From the NCBI GenBank assembly GCA_017379815.1, contig JAFNVK010000113.1, forward strand, positions 1 through 29,882: a stretch of 29,882 nucleotides of DNA. The letters are read 5' to 3'. Below the pieces are notes generated by a model. It ran no database searches. It saw only the letters and a list, made by a program, of their open reading frames with translations, and had not been told where the DNA came from. The position numbers and the translations under genes were made by a program. Source of the stretch: Clostridia bacterium (lineage in GTDB: Bacteria; Bacillota; Clostridia; Oscillospirales; CAG-272). Positions 14,534 through 25,300 of this stretch are shown here, one piece after another (the first letter of the stretch is position 1; each line of letters begins with the position of its first letter).

Positions 14534-14598
14534 AGCTTGCACGGAGGAAAAAGCCGCGGCGAAGGCTTACTTGAAAAAATTTGCAGGAGGAAACGCAA

Positions 14599-17500
14599 AT
14601 GAGAAACAAGAGGATCATGAGAATCGTTTGCCTGTTTATGGCGGCACTCATTCTCGTGAGCAGCATTGTGATCGTCGTCAGTGCCGACACCAATGGGTCG
14701 GGCAGCGCGTCCATCGAGGATTTCAAAACCCAGATGAGCACGATCTCTTACGACGATTACATGGACATGTATCCCGACTATTTTGACACGCTCAAGACGG
14801 GAGACGAGACGCTGGTCTTTGACGCCACGCAGGGTCTGACCTTCAAGGACCCGAAGGGCAACGTCATCGAGGTAGGGAAGAATTCCTGGACCATGACGGC
14901 CAAGGACGGCACCGTTTACCGCTCCGTTACCGAGGCAGTCGCAGCCGGCTACAAGCAGGATGAGCTGGTCTACGCGGCCGAGTACGGGGAAGGGACCGAA
15001 AAGCAGTGGGCGCTCTACACCCCTGACATCGGAACCGTGACCTGGACCTTGGATCTGGCGGCGCTGGGCGTTACCGAGGGAGGCCTTTACTTCATCGGTC
15101 TGGAGTATTACTCCGTTGCCGGCAAGCCGACTGCGGTCGAGCGTGCCTTCACGCTCAACGGCAGCGTTCCCTTTGCCGAGGCACGCTCGCTGACCATCCC
15201 CAAGATCTGGGGCTCCTTTATGGCGGACGGCGAGAGCGCCATCACCTCCACCTACACGCTCAAGAAGGGCGATTCGCTCGACGAGCTGGTGGCGGCCGCA
15301 AAGGATGCGGGCTTGATCTACACCGTTGCTGAGGATGGCAAGTCGGTCACCGTGCAGCAGCCTCGCGTGATCAACGCCAAGATCAACGCCTTCCTCAACC
15401 GTTATGAGCTCCGCTTCTTCACGACGGATAATGAGAGAAACGAGCTTCGTCCCACGATGAAGCAGGTGGAGACCTGGGCTTCCTACACGCTTCGCGACAG
15501 CGACGGCTATTATGCCAACGCACTGGGCTTCGTGATCGAGCCCAAGGACGGAAAGGTCCAGCTGGCGCTCGAGGGTGTAAACGAGGCGGTTGCGATCTCG
15601 CAGATCGTGCTCACGCCCTACACGGAGATGAAGTCCTATGCGGATTACCGCGCAGAGGTCGAGGCGGCTATCGGCGGCTACAAGGCCGGCACCGATACCA
15701 TCAAGCTGGAGGCTGAGTACACCTCCAACACCTCCACCAACGTCGTTTACCCGATCGAGGACCGCGCATCTGCACTGACCTCTCCCGCCGATACGACCAG
15801 AACCGTGCTCAATACCATCGGTACTGAGAAGTGGGCAACCTCCGGTCAGTGGGCAGAGTACAAGTTCACCGTGAGCTCCTCCGGCTTCTACAGCATTTAT
15901 TCGCGCTTCAAGCAGAGCTATCTGGACGGTATGTACGTTTCCCGCTCGCTGCAGATCTTTACCGATAGAGATCTGGCCGACTACGCGGCGACCTACGGCA
16001 ATACCGCAGGATATTACAACGGCGCTCCCTTTGCCGAGGCTGCAACCCTGCGCTACGATTATTCCGACCGTTGGCAGGTTTCCGGCCTGACTTCCTCCGG
16101 CAACGACGATAATTACCAGCTTTATTTCGAGGAGGGTGTGGTCTACACCATTCGCCTTGAGGTTACGCTCGGCTCGATGAACACGCAGGTTCAGCGCATC
16201 GAATCCATTCTGAATGCGCTCAACAACGATTACCTGAGCATTCTCAAGCTGACGGGAACCACCCCCGACGATTACCGCGATTACAACTTCTACAGCCTGC
16301 TGCCTGAGGTACTCAACGATATGAACGACCAGGCCGTAGAGCTCAAGGAGCTGTCCACCTTCCTCAAGACCTCTGCGGGCGTTGCCTCTACCTACACGGG
16401 TGTGTGCGACAAGCTCTACGCGCTGATCCGCGAGATGGTCGTGGATGAGGATACCATCGCAAAGAACCTGGATACCTTCAAGAGCTACGTCGGCTCGCTC
16501 GGTACCTTCCTGACCGATGCCAAGACGCAGCCCCTGCAGCTGGATTACCTCACCGTTCAGCCCGCTACCGCGGAGGCCCCCAAGGCCGACGCCAACTTCT
16601 GGCAGTCGCTGGTGCACGAGGTCAAGAGCTTTATCCAGAGCTTCCTGCGTGACTACAACAGCATGGGTGCTATCGGCACCGTAGATACCTCCGAGAGCGT
16701 TGAGGTCTGGGTTCCTTACGGACGCGACCAGGCAAACGTTCTGCGCAACCTGTCCACCAACAACTTCACGCCCAACTCCGGCATCGTGGTCAACCTCAAG
16801 CTGGTCAACGCCGGAACGCTTCTGCCCTCTATTCTGGCAGGCATGGGACCTGACGTTTACATGGGTCTTGGCGACGATAACGTAATCAACTACGCGATCC
16901 GCGGCGCGCTCGAGCAGATCGAGACGCTGGCCTACGATTCGGTCGAGGACTTCGAGGAAGCCATGTATAAGAGCTACAACGAAGCCGCTATGATCGTGCT
17001 TGGCCTTGAGGATGCCGACGGCGATATGCACTATTACGGTCTGCCCGAGACGCAGTCCTTCTCCATGATGTTCGTCCGCAAGGACATTCTGGCCGAGCTT
17101 GGCATTGAGATCCCCAGAACCTGGGAGGAGATCTACATTGCACAGTCCAAGCTGGAGTCCAACAACATGGAGATCGGTATGAGCACCGACTACAAGATCT
17201 TCCTTTATCAAATGAACGGCGAGCTCTTCGCCGACGAGGGTATGCGCATCAACCTCGACTCGATCGTTGGCCTTGCCTCCTTCGAGAAGATGTGTAACAT
17301 GTTCACCCAGTATTCCTTCCCCTACCAGTACGATGCGGCTAACCGCTTCCGTACCGGTGAGATGCCCATCATCATTTCCAACTACACCGCTCTTTATAAC
17401 CAATTGAAGGTATTTGCCACCGAGCTTGACGGCCTTTGGACCTTTGTTCCGCTGCCCGGCTTTGAGCAGGCGGACGGCTCCATCAAGAACGAGTCCATCT

Positions 17501-18282
17501 CGGGTGCAACCGCAACGGTCATGATCTCCGGAACCTCCAACAAGGATACCGCTTGGAAGTTCATGGAGTGGCAGACCGGCTCGGAGTGCCAGGTCGAATA
17601 CGCCAACGAAATGGTCGCCATCATGGGTGACTCCGCAAAGCACTCCACCGCAAACCGCGATGCGCTCAAGAGCATGACCTGGACGCGTGAGGAGTACGAG
17701 CAGGTTTCCAATCAGTTTGAAAACCTGGCGGCAATTCCCAACTATCCCGGCTCTTACATCATCAGCCGTTACGTGAACTTCGCCTTCCTCGCCGCTTACA
17801 ACGAGGATGCAGATCCCACCACCGAGATCCTCAGCTACATCAACGTGATCAACACCGAGATCACGCGTAAGCGCGAGGAGTTCAAGCTGGAGACCCTCCA
17901 GATCGGACAGAAGCTTTCGCAGAAGCGTCTGGATCAGGCAACCGAGGCCGTCAAGCTGCTCGAGGAGCGCTACGGCAGCAAGTATGCCGATCAGCTCGTG
18001 GATGCCAAGTATGCGATCGTCAACGCAGCTAAGCGGATCGAGCAGGTCTACGAGGCGGCAGAGGCGTTTGCAGAGCTGCTGCCCAAGGAGTACGGCTACA
18101 AGGAGTATCAGAAGGTCAACGGCGGAACGGTTACGGTTCCGGAGTATTACGTCAACATCTCCAGACAGACGTCTGAGGAGAAGTACGGCGGATTCGCAAT
18201 CGACAGCCTGACGGAAAACGAGCTGATCTACTTCATTTCCGAGGCACTGCAGGATGCTGCGGATGCATTGGCTTCTTATTAA
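14599..18282 (+). CDS. Large secreted ABC solute-binding protein with tandem carbohydrate-binding-like domains
   Basis: A 1227-residue extracellular protein, about three times the length of an ordinary sugar-binding protein. ATG 14599 follows AGGAGG. Residues 1-29 are a signal peptide ending VSA|D with no lipobox cysteine. Residues about 130-345 and 368-535 appear to be two related beta-sandwich domains; each has a PFAEA motif (191-195, 477-481) and they resemble CBM-like modules. Residues 540-695 are a helical spacer. Residues about 700-1095 are a family-1 solute-binding domain: VEVWVPYGRDQ, LAGMGPDVYMG, YYGLPETQSFSMMFVRKDIL, and ISGATATVMISGTSNKDTAWKFMEW. Residues 1095-1227 are helical. The adjacent permease pair fits a carbohydrate importer of the CUT1 type. 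The ligand is unknown; a polymeric or branched glycan would fit the extra modules (inference). Confidence 0.88.
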   Translation: MRNKRIMRIVCLFMAALILVSSIVIVVSADTNGSGSASIEDFKTQMSTISYDDYMDMYPDYFDTLKTGDETLVFDATQGLTFKDPKGNVIEVGKNSWTMTAKDGTVYRSVTEAVAAGYKQDELVYAAEYGEGTEKQWALYTPDIGTVTWTLDLAALGVTEGGLYFIGLEYYSVAGKPTAVERAFTLNGSVPFAEARSLTIPKIWGSFMADGESAITSTYTLKKGDSLDELVAAAKDAGLIYTVAEDGKSVTVQQPRVINAKINAFLNRYELRFFTTDNERNELRPTMKQVETWASYTLRDSDGYYANALGFVIEPKDGKVQLALEGVNEAVAISQIVLTPYTEMKSYADYRAEVEAAIGGYKAGTDTIKLEAEYTSNTSTNVVYPIEDRASALTSPADTTRTVLNTIGTEKWATSGQWAEYKFTVSSSGFYSIYSRFKQSYLDGMYVSRSLQIFTDRDLADYAATYGNTAGYYNGAPFAEAATLRYDYSDRWQVSGLTSSGNDDNYQLYFEEGVVYTIRLEVTLGSMNTQVQRIESILNALNNDYLSILKLTGTTPDDYRDYNFYSLLPEVLNDMNDQAVELKELSTFLKTSAGVASTYTGVCDKLYALIREMVVDEDTIAKNLDTFKSYVGSLGTFLTDAKTQPLQLDYLTVQPATAEAPKADANFWQSLVHEVKSFIQSFLRDYNSMGAIGTVDTSESVEVWVPYGRDQANVLRNLSTNNFTPNSGIVVNLKLVNAGTLLPSILAGMGPDVYMGLGDDNVINYAIRGALEQIETLAYDSVEDFEEAMYKSYNEAAMIVLGLEDADGDMHYYGLPETQSFSMMFVRKDILAELGIEIPRTWEEIYIAQSKLESNNMEIGMSTDYKIFLYQMNGELFADEGMRINLDSIVGLASFEKMCNMFTQYSFPYQYDAANRFRTGEMPIIISNYTALYNQLKVFATELDGLWTFVPLPGFEQADGSIKNESISGATATVMISGTSNKDTAWKFMEWQTGSECQVEYANEMVAIMGDSAKHSTANRDALKSMTWTREEYEQVSNQFENLAAIPNYPGSYIISRYVNFAFLAAYNEDADPTTEILSYINVINTEITRKREEFKLETLQIGQKLSQKRLDQATEAVKLLEERYGSKYADQLVDAKYAIVNAAKRIEQVYEAAEAFAELLPKEYGYKEYQKVNGGTVTVPEYYVNISRQTSEEKYGGFAIDSLTENELIYFISEALQDAADALASY

Positions 18283-18315
18283 GAAACCGACAATCTATAT
18301 AAGGAGAAAGAGCAA

Positions 18316-19263
18316 ATGGCACAAAAAACAGCAAAAGCCAAGGCTGTCGCCAGAAAGGATATGTCCTACGTTCAGTGGATCCTGAAGGAGATGCGGCGCA
18401 ATTGGGTCGCTTATGCGATGATCGCGCCCTACGTCATCATCTTCGCGCTGTTCACGATCGTTCCCGTCGTCCTTTCCGTGGTCATCAGCTTTACCGACTT
18501 TAACATGCTCCAGTGGCCGAACTTCGTTTGGCTGGAAAATTACATCACTCTTTTCTTTGCGGACGATACCTTCCTGCTCGCCTGCAAGAACACTCTGATC
18601 TTTGCCGCCATCGTTGGACCGGTTTCCTACCTTCTGTCCTTCCTGGTTGCATGGTTCATCAACGAGCTTTCCCCGAAGATCCGCGCGATCGTTACGCTGA
18701 TCTTCTACGCCCCCTCCATTTCCGGTCAGGTCTATATGATCTGGGGTACGCTCTTCAGTGCGGACTCCTACGGCTGGGTCAATGCGACGCTGATGGAGCT
18801 GGGTATGATCAACGAGCCCGAGACCTGGTTCCGCGATGCCGATTGGGTCATGCCCCTGTGTATCGTCGTTGCCCTGTGGACATCGCTCGGTACGTCCTTC
18901 CTGTCCTTTATTGCCGGCTTGCAGGGCGTTAACCGCGATATGTACGAGGCAGGCGCCGTGGACGGCATCAAGAACCGTTGGCAGGAGCTTTGGTACATCA
19001 CCCTCCCGAGCATGGGCCCGCAGCTGATGTTCGGTGCAATCATGGCAATCACGGGTGCGTTTGGATTTGGCGCCGTCGTTAATGCGCTGGCGGGCTTCCC
19101 GTCGGTGGATTACGCCGCACACACCATCATGCACCACCTGGAGGACTACGGCTCACAGCGTTATGAGGTGGGTTACTCCTCTGCCATTGCAACGGTCCTG
19201 TTCCTGATCATGATCGGAGCGAATATGATCGTTAAGAAACTTATCTCAAAGGTGGGCTCGTGA
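18316..19263 (+). CDS. Carbohydrate ABC transporter permease, MalF/UgpA type
   Basis: A 315-residue inner-membrane permease of the CUT1 sugar-importer family with about six membrane spans, the first at residues 35-57 after a Lys-rich cytosolic N-terminus. The EAA loop that contacts the ATPase is EAGAVDGIKNRWQELWYITLP. ATG 18316 follows AAGGAG. It lies 33 bp after the binding-protein gene and 1 bp before the second permease, so the three form the core importer. No ATPase gene is in the operon. The extracellular loop around AVNALAGFPSVDYAAHTIMHH is typical of this permease type. Confidence 0.93.
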   Translation: MAQKTAKAKAVARKDMSYVQWILKEMRRNWVAYAMIAPYVIIFALFTIVPVVLSVVISFTDFNMLQWPNFVWLENYITLFFADDTFLLACKNTLIFAAIVGPVSYLLSFLVAWFINELSPKIRAIVTLIFYAPSISGQVYMIWGTLFSADSYGWVNATLMELGMINEPETWFRDADWVMPLCIVVALWTSLGTSFLSFIAGLQGVNRDMYEAGAVDGIKNRWQELWYITLPSMGPQLMFGAIMAITGAFGFGAVVNALAGFPSVDYAAHTIMHHLEDYGSQRYEVGYSSAIATVLFLIMIGANMIVKKLISKVGS

Positions 19264-19264
19264 T

Positions 19265-20137
19265 ATGGCAAAGTTAAGAACAAGAAAGCATAAGGTCGTC
19301 CTCTCACGTTCCGTCGGAGGCGACACGGGAATTACGATCCTCCTTACCTTGCTCGGCATTTTCATGGTCCTGCCGATGGTCTACGTGATCTCGCAGTCCC
19401 TCAAGCCCCTGGATGAATTGTGGATGTATCCGCCTCGGTTCCTGGTAAAGAACCCGACGCCCAACAACTTCCGCGATCTGTTCCGCTTGATGAACGACTC
19501 CTGGGTTCCGTTCTCCCGTTACATCTTCAACACCGTGCTCAACGCGGTGGGCGGCACCTTCGGACACCTGTTCCTGGCGTCCATGGCCGCATACGCACTG
19601 GCTAAGATCAAGTTCCCCGGCTCGAAGCTGATCTTCGAGACGATCAGAACCTCGCTGATGTTCCACTCCACGGTCACGGCGATCACCAGCTTCATGATCA
19701 TGGCGGCCTTCAAGATGATCGATACCTACTGGGCGATCATCATTCCCGCATGGGGATCGACTCTGGGCCTTTACCTGATGAAGCAGTTCATGGATACGCA
19801 CGTGCACGATTCGGTGCTGGAGAGCGCACGTCTTGACGGTGCAAGCGAGCTTCGCACCTACTGGACGATCGCGATGCCTATGGTTAAGCCCGCATGGCTG
19901 ACCCTGATCGTGTATTCCTTCCAGGGACTGTGGAACGCAGGCTCTTCCATTTACATTTATTCCGAGCAGTACAAATCCTTCAACTACGCGATCGGTCAGA
20001 TCACGGCAGGAGGAATTAAGCGTGCGGGTGCATCCGCCGCTGCAACGGTGCTGATGATGCTCGTGCCGATCATGGTCTTCGTCATCACGCAGTCCAACAT
20101 TATCGAGACGATGGGCTCGAGCGGTATGAAAGACTAA
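19265..20137 (+). CDS. Carbohydrate ABC transporter permease, MalG/UgpE type
   Basis: A 290-residue membrane permease partnering the preceding MalF-type subunit. It has the MalG-type opening (LGIFMVLPMVYVISQSLKP), six predicted spans and an EAA loop LESARLDGASELRTYWTIAMP. It starts one base after the stop of the first permease, so translation is coupled. The C-terminus (IIETMGSSGMKD) matches the common ending of this family. Together with the MalF-type partner it should form the heterodimeric channel; ATP hydrolysis must come from a subunit encoded elsewhere, as with the shared MsmX-type ATPases of Bacillota (established for other CUT1 systems, inferred here). Confidence 0.93.
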   Translation: MAKLRTRKHKVVLSRSVGGDTGITILLTLLGIFMVLPMVYVISQSLKPLDELWMYPPRFLVKNPTPNNFRDLFRLMNDSWVPFSRYIFNTVLNAVGGTFGHLFLASMAAYALAKIKFPGSKLIFETIRTSLMFHSTVTAITSFMIMAAFKMIDTYWAIIIPAWGSTLGLYLMKQFMDTHVHDSVLESARLDGASELRTYWTIAMPMVKPAWLTLIVYSFQGLWNAGSSIYIYSEQYKSFNYAIGQITAGGIKRAGASAAATVLMMLVPIMVFVITQSNIIETMGSSGMKD

Positions 20138-20156
20138 GAAGGAGGACAATATAATA

Positions 20157-22316
20157 ATGAAAAAGATTACATCTATTCTGTTGGTTGTATTGTCCCTGGT
20201 CCTTCTCGGATCTGCACTGACGATCGGTGTCAGCGCATCCTCCGCTTACCAGACCTACACCTACAGCATCAACGGTACGCCGTTGTATTCGCCCGACGCT
20301 TACGCGGCCGTCAAGACCGTGGATTACATCGCGATGGGCCTGACCAAGGATTTCAAGAATCCGCAGGACCTGATCACGGACAGTGCAGGGAACGTTTACA
20401 TCGCCGATACCGACAACTCCCGCGTGGTCTGCCTGGATCGCTACTACAATGCGACCATGGAGATCTCGGAGTTCATCAACGATCAGGGAAACACCGACGC
20501 GCTGCTCAAGCCGCAGGGTGTGTTCGTGACCGAGAACGACATCTGGGTATGCGACACCGACAACTCCCGTCTCGTTCGCTTTGAGAAGGCTACCGGAAAC
20601 TTCGTTCAGATCGTGGGCGCTCCCGAGAGCCAGCTCTTTGGCGATTCCAGCGTTTACAAGCCGGTGGCAATGGCCATCGACCAGTACGGCAGAATTTACG
20701 TCGTTTCCTCCACGACCTACCAGGGTATCATCGTTCTTGACCCCACGGGAGAGTTCGTTGGATTCATCGGCGCACAGGCCGTTTCGATCAGCGCATGGGA
20801 TATTCTCTGGAGACGCTTCCAGACCGAGGAGCAGAAGCGCCAGACGGCTGCCTTCCTGCCCACCGAGTTCAACAACATCTGCCTCAGCAGTGACGGCTTT
20901 ATCTACGTAACCATTTCCTCGATCGAGGCTTCCGACGTAGAGGCTGCGATCAACAGTAAGGCCAAGGACGGAAAGAGCATGCCCGTCAAGCTGCTTAACC
21001 CCGCAGGTGACGAGATCATGAGACGTAACGGCTTCTGGCCTCCGGCAGGCGAGGTTGACTTCAAGAACCTCGACAACGAGAAGAAGTCCGGTGCCTCCAC
21101 CGTTACCGACGTGGCACAGGGTCCCGAGAAGACCTGGACCATCATTGACTCCAAGAGAAACAAGCTTTACACCTACGATTTCAACGGCAACCTGCTCTTC
21201 GCCTTTGGTGACGAGGGCGATATGCTGGGAAGCATTCGTAACATCGAGGCCGTTACCTATCAGGGCGACACGATGCTGGTGCTTGACCGCGGCGCCGGAA
21301 ACAACGGCGTTTGCGTGGTCGTTTATGAGAGAACCGAGTACGGAAATCTCCTTCTGCAGGCAATCGCGGCAGAGAACTCGCTCGATTACGCTTACGCGAT
21401 CGAGTGCTGGGAGGCCGTTCTGCAGAGAAACTCCAACTTTGACGCCGCTTACGTCGGTATCGGAAACGCACTCTCCCGCAGCGGACGCTACGAGGAGTCC
21501 ATGGAGTATTACGAGACGGCTTACGACACCGAGAACTGGTCTGAGTCCTATCAGCAGGTCCGCAAGGAGTGGATGGCGGATTGGTTTATTCTGATCCTCG
21601 CCGTGATCATTGCCGTGATCGTTGCCGTGCTGAAGTTCCTCGGCTGGGCCGCAAGGGTCAACAAGCGCGTCTCCACCGACGGAAAGGCAAGAAAGGCCTA
21701 CTGGCAGGAGCTCGTTTACGCCTTCTACGTTATGTTCCATCCCTTCGATGGCTTCTACGATCTGAAGCACGAGCGTCGCGGCTCGGTGCGTGCAGCCCTG
21801 ACCATTCTGGGCTTCACGGTCGTTGCCTTCTTCTACCAGTCCATCGGACAGGGCTACGTGCTCAATCCCACGGGCGCCGTTTCTACCCTCTGGGCACAGG
21901 CGATCTCCGTGCTGATCCCGCTCTTCCTGTTCGTGCTGGGCAACTGGTGCCTGACCACTCTGTTTGAGGGTGAGGGAAGCTTCAAGGATATCTTTGTTGC
22001 GGCTTCTTACGCACTCACGCCGATGCCCCTTCTGATCATTCCCGCAACGCTTTGCTCCAACTGGGTTACCACCACCGAGGCGTCCCTCATCACGATGGTC
22101 ACCACGATCGGTATGATCTGGATGCTGCTGCTGCTCTTCTGCTCGACGATGGTTACGCACGACTATTCGCTCGGCAAAAACTTCGTCACGGTTATCGGAA
22201 CCGTGGTGGCGATGGCGTTTATCGTCTTCATCGTGCTTCTCTTCAGCATGCTGCTGACAAAGCTGGTCAGCTTGGTCACCAACATCGTGATTGAGATCCA
22301 ATTCCGAATCGCATGA
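20157..22316 (+). CDS. Beta-propeller (NHL-type) - TPR - YIP1 domain membrane protein
   Basis: A 719-residue protein with a signal peptide or N-terminal anchor (1-27, ending VSA). Residues about 50-395 contain five or six NHL-like propeller blades, for example NPQDLITDSAGNVYIADTDNSR, KPQGVFVTENDIWVCDTDNSR and YKPVAMAIDQYGRIYVV. Residues about 395-465 read as TPR-like helices (AIECWEAVLQRNSNFDAAYVGIGNALSRSGRYEES). A membrane helix lies at 475-495, and residues 515-719 form a YIP1-type multi-span domain (YAFYVMFHPFDGFYDLK, then about five spans). The propeller and TPR should face outside. I infer a docking role: a membrane-bound platform for the secreted partners of the operon. AAGGAGG precedes ATG 20157; it sits between a permease pair and the DUF5696 gene. 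No enzymatic motif is apparent. Confidence 0.85.
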   Translation: MKKITSILLVVLSLVLLGSALTIGVSASSAYQTYTYSINGTPLYSPDAYAAVKTVDYIAMGLTKDFKNPQDLITDSAGNVYIADTDNSRVVCLDRYYNATMEISEFINDQGNTDALLKPQGVFVTENDIWVCDTDNSRLVRFEKATGNFVQIVGAPESQLFGDSSVYKPVAMAIDQYGRIYVVSSTTYQGIIVLDPTGEFVGFIGAQAVSISAWDILWRRFQTEEQKRQTAAFLPTEFNNICLSSDGFIYVTISSIEASDVEAAINSKAKDGKSMPVKLLNPAGDEIMRRNGFWPPAGEVDFKNLDNEKKSGASTVTDVAQGPEKTWTIIDSKRNKLYTYDFNGNLLFAFGDEGDMLGSIRNIEAVTYQGDTMLVLDRGAGNNGVCVVVYERTEYGNLLLQAIAAENSLDYAYAIECWEAVLQRNSNFDAAYVGIGNALSRSGRYEESMEYYETAYDTENWSESYQQVRKEWMADWFILILAVIIAVIVAVLKFLGWAARVNKRVSTDGKARKAYWQELVYAFYVMFHPFDGFYDLKHERRGSVRAALTILGFTVVAFFYQSIGQGYVLNPTGAVSTLWAQAISVLIPLFLFVLGNWCLTTLFEGEGSFKDIFVAASYALTPMPLLIIPATLCSNWVTTTEASLITMVTTIGMIWMLLLLFCSTMVTHDYSLGKNFVTVIGTVVAMAFIVFIVLLFSMLLTKLVSLVTNIVIEIQFRIA

Positions 22317-22333
22317 CACAAGGAGGTTATGAA

Positions 22334-25300
22334 ATGAAATTATCCATAAAAGTTCTTTCGGCATTCCTTGCTGTCCTGTGCATGATGGGATCCCTCGTTT
22401 CGGTCTCGGTGGTGGAGGCTTCTGCCGCTGAGGAAGAGCCGATCATCTGGGATGAGGACACCATCAAGAACGTTTATATCAAGGAAAACGATTTTGCTAC
22501 CCCCGAGGATCGTCTGGATCCTGCCAAGGGCAACATGAAGCTGATGATGGAAAGCGACGGCTTCCAGCTGTACGTGGACGAGATCAGCGGCGAGGTTGCC
22601 ACCAAGAATATGACCACGGGCGAGATCCTGTTCTCCAACCCGTACGACCTCACCGGCTCCAAGGGCTCGGTCTCCACGAAGAGCAAGCTGCTTTCCCAGC
22701 TGATCGTGTATTACGTGGACAACGGAACCTCCGGCTATCTGACCAGCTTTACCGATGCGGCAATGCGCAATCAGATCAAGGCGATGAACATCAAGAACGG
22801 TGTTCGCGTGGAGTATACCATCGGTATTGAGGATTCGAGAAAGCTCGTTCCGAGATGGATCTCGGAGAAGAGCTTTGAGCGTTACATCTACACGCCCCTG
22901 ACCGAAGCGAAGAACAACGGAGACCTCTCCGAGTATATGTACAATCGCTTCCTGGCCTTCTATCCGAAGCAGACCAACTTCCTGACTCTGGAAGGGAAGA
23001 ACCCCAAGATCGCAGAGGAGCTGCTCAATCTCTATCCCGTTCTGGCCAAGATGAACATCTGGGTCATCGAGAGTGATCTTTCCTCGGTGCAGATCAACGA
23101 GCTGGAGTCCATCATCAAGGGCTACTGCCCGGACTACACCTTCGAGCAGATGGATGCCGACCACGAGGAGACCGGCTATGAGGCGGAGGACGAACAGTTC
23201 CCCGTGTTCAAGATGGCACTGGAGTACTTCCTCGACGAGAAGGGAATGAGCGTGCGTCTGCCCTGTAACGGTCTGCGCTACGATATGTCGACCTATACGC
23301 TGGAGAACATCAGCATTCTGCCTTATATGGGTGCAGGACACAGCGATAACCCCGGCTACAACTTCTTCCCGGACGGTGCCGGCGCGCTCTTCGATTACGA
23401 GCAGCTCGACATCAACGCAACGACTGCCGTTGGCGGTATGGTTTACGGTACGGACTTTGCCTACCACAACATCAGCCAGACCAACGCTTACCAGCAGGCG
23501 ATCCGCTATCCCGTCTACGGATCGGTCGCTTCTGAGACCATTTACCACTACACCTACACCGACAAGGAGAACAACACCCTGGAGGCTTCCGTCTCGGCCA
23601 CGATGAAGACCGAGGAGGAGATCCGCGCAGAGATCGAGAAGGCAGGCGCAACCCTGGTTACGCTGACGACCGAGACCTACGACCGCGGCTTCCTGGCGAT
23701 CATTGAGTCGGGCGAGTCCCTGGCCAAGATCGAGACCTACCACGGTGGATCGGTGCACGATTACAACCACGTTCAAAACTACTTCAACCCCAAGCCCAAG
23801 GATTCCTACGATATCGCGGATTCCATTTCGGTCACCTCCAGCTCGAGCTGGACGGTCGTTTCCAACCGTAAGTACACGGGTAGCCTTCGTATCCGCTACG
23901 TCTTCCTGACGGACGAGGAGAAGGCCGCTGAGGCAAAGATCAACGATCCCGCCTTCACCTACTACGAGACCACCTGGCTTGGCATGGCAGAGGCCTACCG
24001 CGATTATCTGATCGAGAAGGGAACTCTGCAAAAGCTGACCGAGAATGACGTTGAGGCGGATATCCCGCTCTATCTTGAGGTTTTCGGTGCGATGGAGACG
24101 CAGCAGACCATCATGACCATTCCCGTAATGGTAATGACGCCTCTGACCACGTTTGATAACGTGTACTCCATCTACGAGGATCTGTACGACAACGGCATCA
24201 AGAACATCAACTTCCGTCTGACCGGCTTTGCTAACGGCGGAATGTATTCCACCATTCCTTCCTCCCTCAAGTGGGAGAAGGCAGTTGGCGGTGCCAAGGG
24301 CTTCCGCGAGCTTCTGGAGAAATTCGCTGCCGTGAACGAGAGCGGTGATGCCAACGTTCAGCTGTATCCCGATTTCGACTTCGCTTACACGCAGATGAAT
24401 ACGCTGTTTGACAGCTTTGTTCTCAACAGAGACGCGGTCAAGACCATCGACAACCGCTACACCTCTCTGCGTCAGTACAGTGCGACCCTGCAGGGATACA
24501 TCAGCTTCCATCAGCTGGCCGTTTCGCCCTCGCGCTACAGCCACTTCTACGAGAAGCTGCTCAAGAACTACTCCAAGTACGATATCACCAACATGTCGGT
24601 CTCCACTCTGGGAACGGCACTCAACTCCGACTTCGACGAGGACGATCCTTACAACCGCGAGGATAACAAGGAGTACACGATCGATGCCTTTGCCGATCTC
24701 AAGAAGGCAGGCTACAACCTGATGACCGACGGCGGAAACGCATATTCCTGGGCGTACGTGGATCACATCCTCAACGTCAGCCTGGATTCCAGCCGCTTCG
24801 TCAAGTCGGCAGCCTCCGTCCCCTTCATCGGTGCGGTCCTGCACGGCTACGTGCAGTTCGCCGGCACGCCGCTGAACGAGGAGAGTAACACCGCACACGC
24901 ACTGCTCAAGGCGATCGAGAACGGTGCGGGCATGTACTTCGTTCTTTCCTATCAGAACACCAACGAGCTCAAGGAGGACTTCCAGCTCAGCCAGAACTAT
25001 TCTATTCGCTACGATATCTGGTCGAGCGATATGATGGAGTACTACAAGGAGCTCAACGGTCTGATGAAGGATCTGCAGACCAAGGTCATCATCGACCACG
25101 ATTTCTGGACCGGTACGCGCGTTCAGGACGCTGACGAGCTGGAGCAGGATATCGCCGACAGACTGGCCGCCGCCGTCAAGGAGGAGGCCGACAAGCAGGC
25201 GAATATCGACAACGACCGCATTGTCAACGTTGCCGATGCATGGTACAACGCGACCAACGCCGATGCGATCCTGCAGGCACAGATCGACGAGATGAAGATC

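Noticed and set aside
14361..14598. Leader of the ABC operon as a known riboswitch or T-box
   Set aside because: No recognisable conserved core of a known class is seen; only hairpins can be supported.
13900..17643. A 1247-codon open frame on the minus strand opposite the binding protein
   Set aside because: Same codon-register shadow; it also crosses the promoter, dyads and leader of the ABC operon.
20100..22364. A 754-codon open frame on the minus strand opposite the propeller/YIP1 gene
   Set aside because: Codon-register shadow rich in His/Asp/Arg with no recognisable domain.
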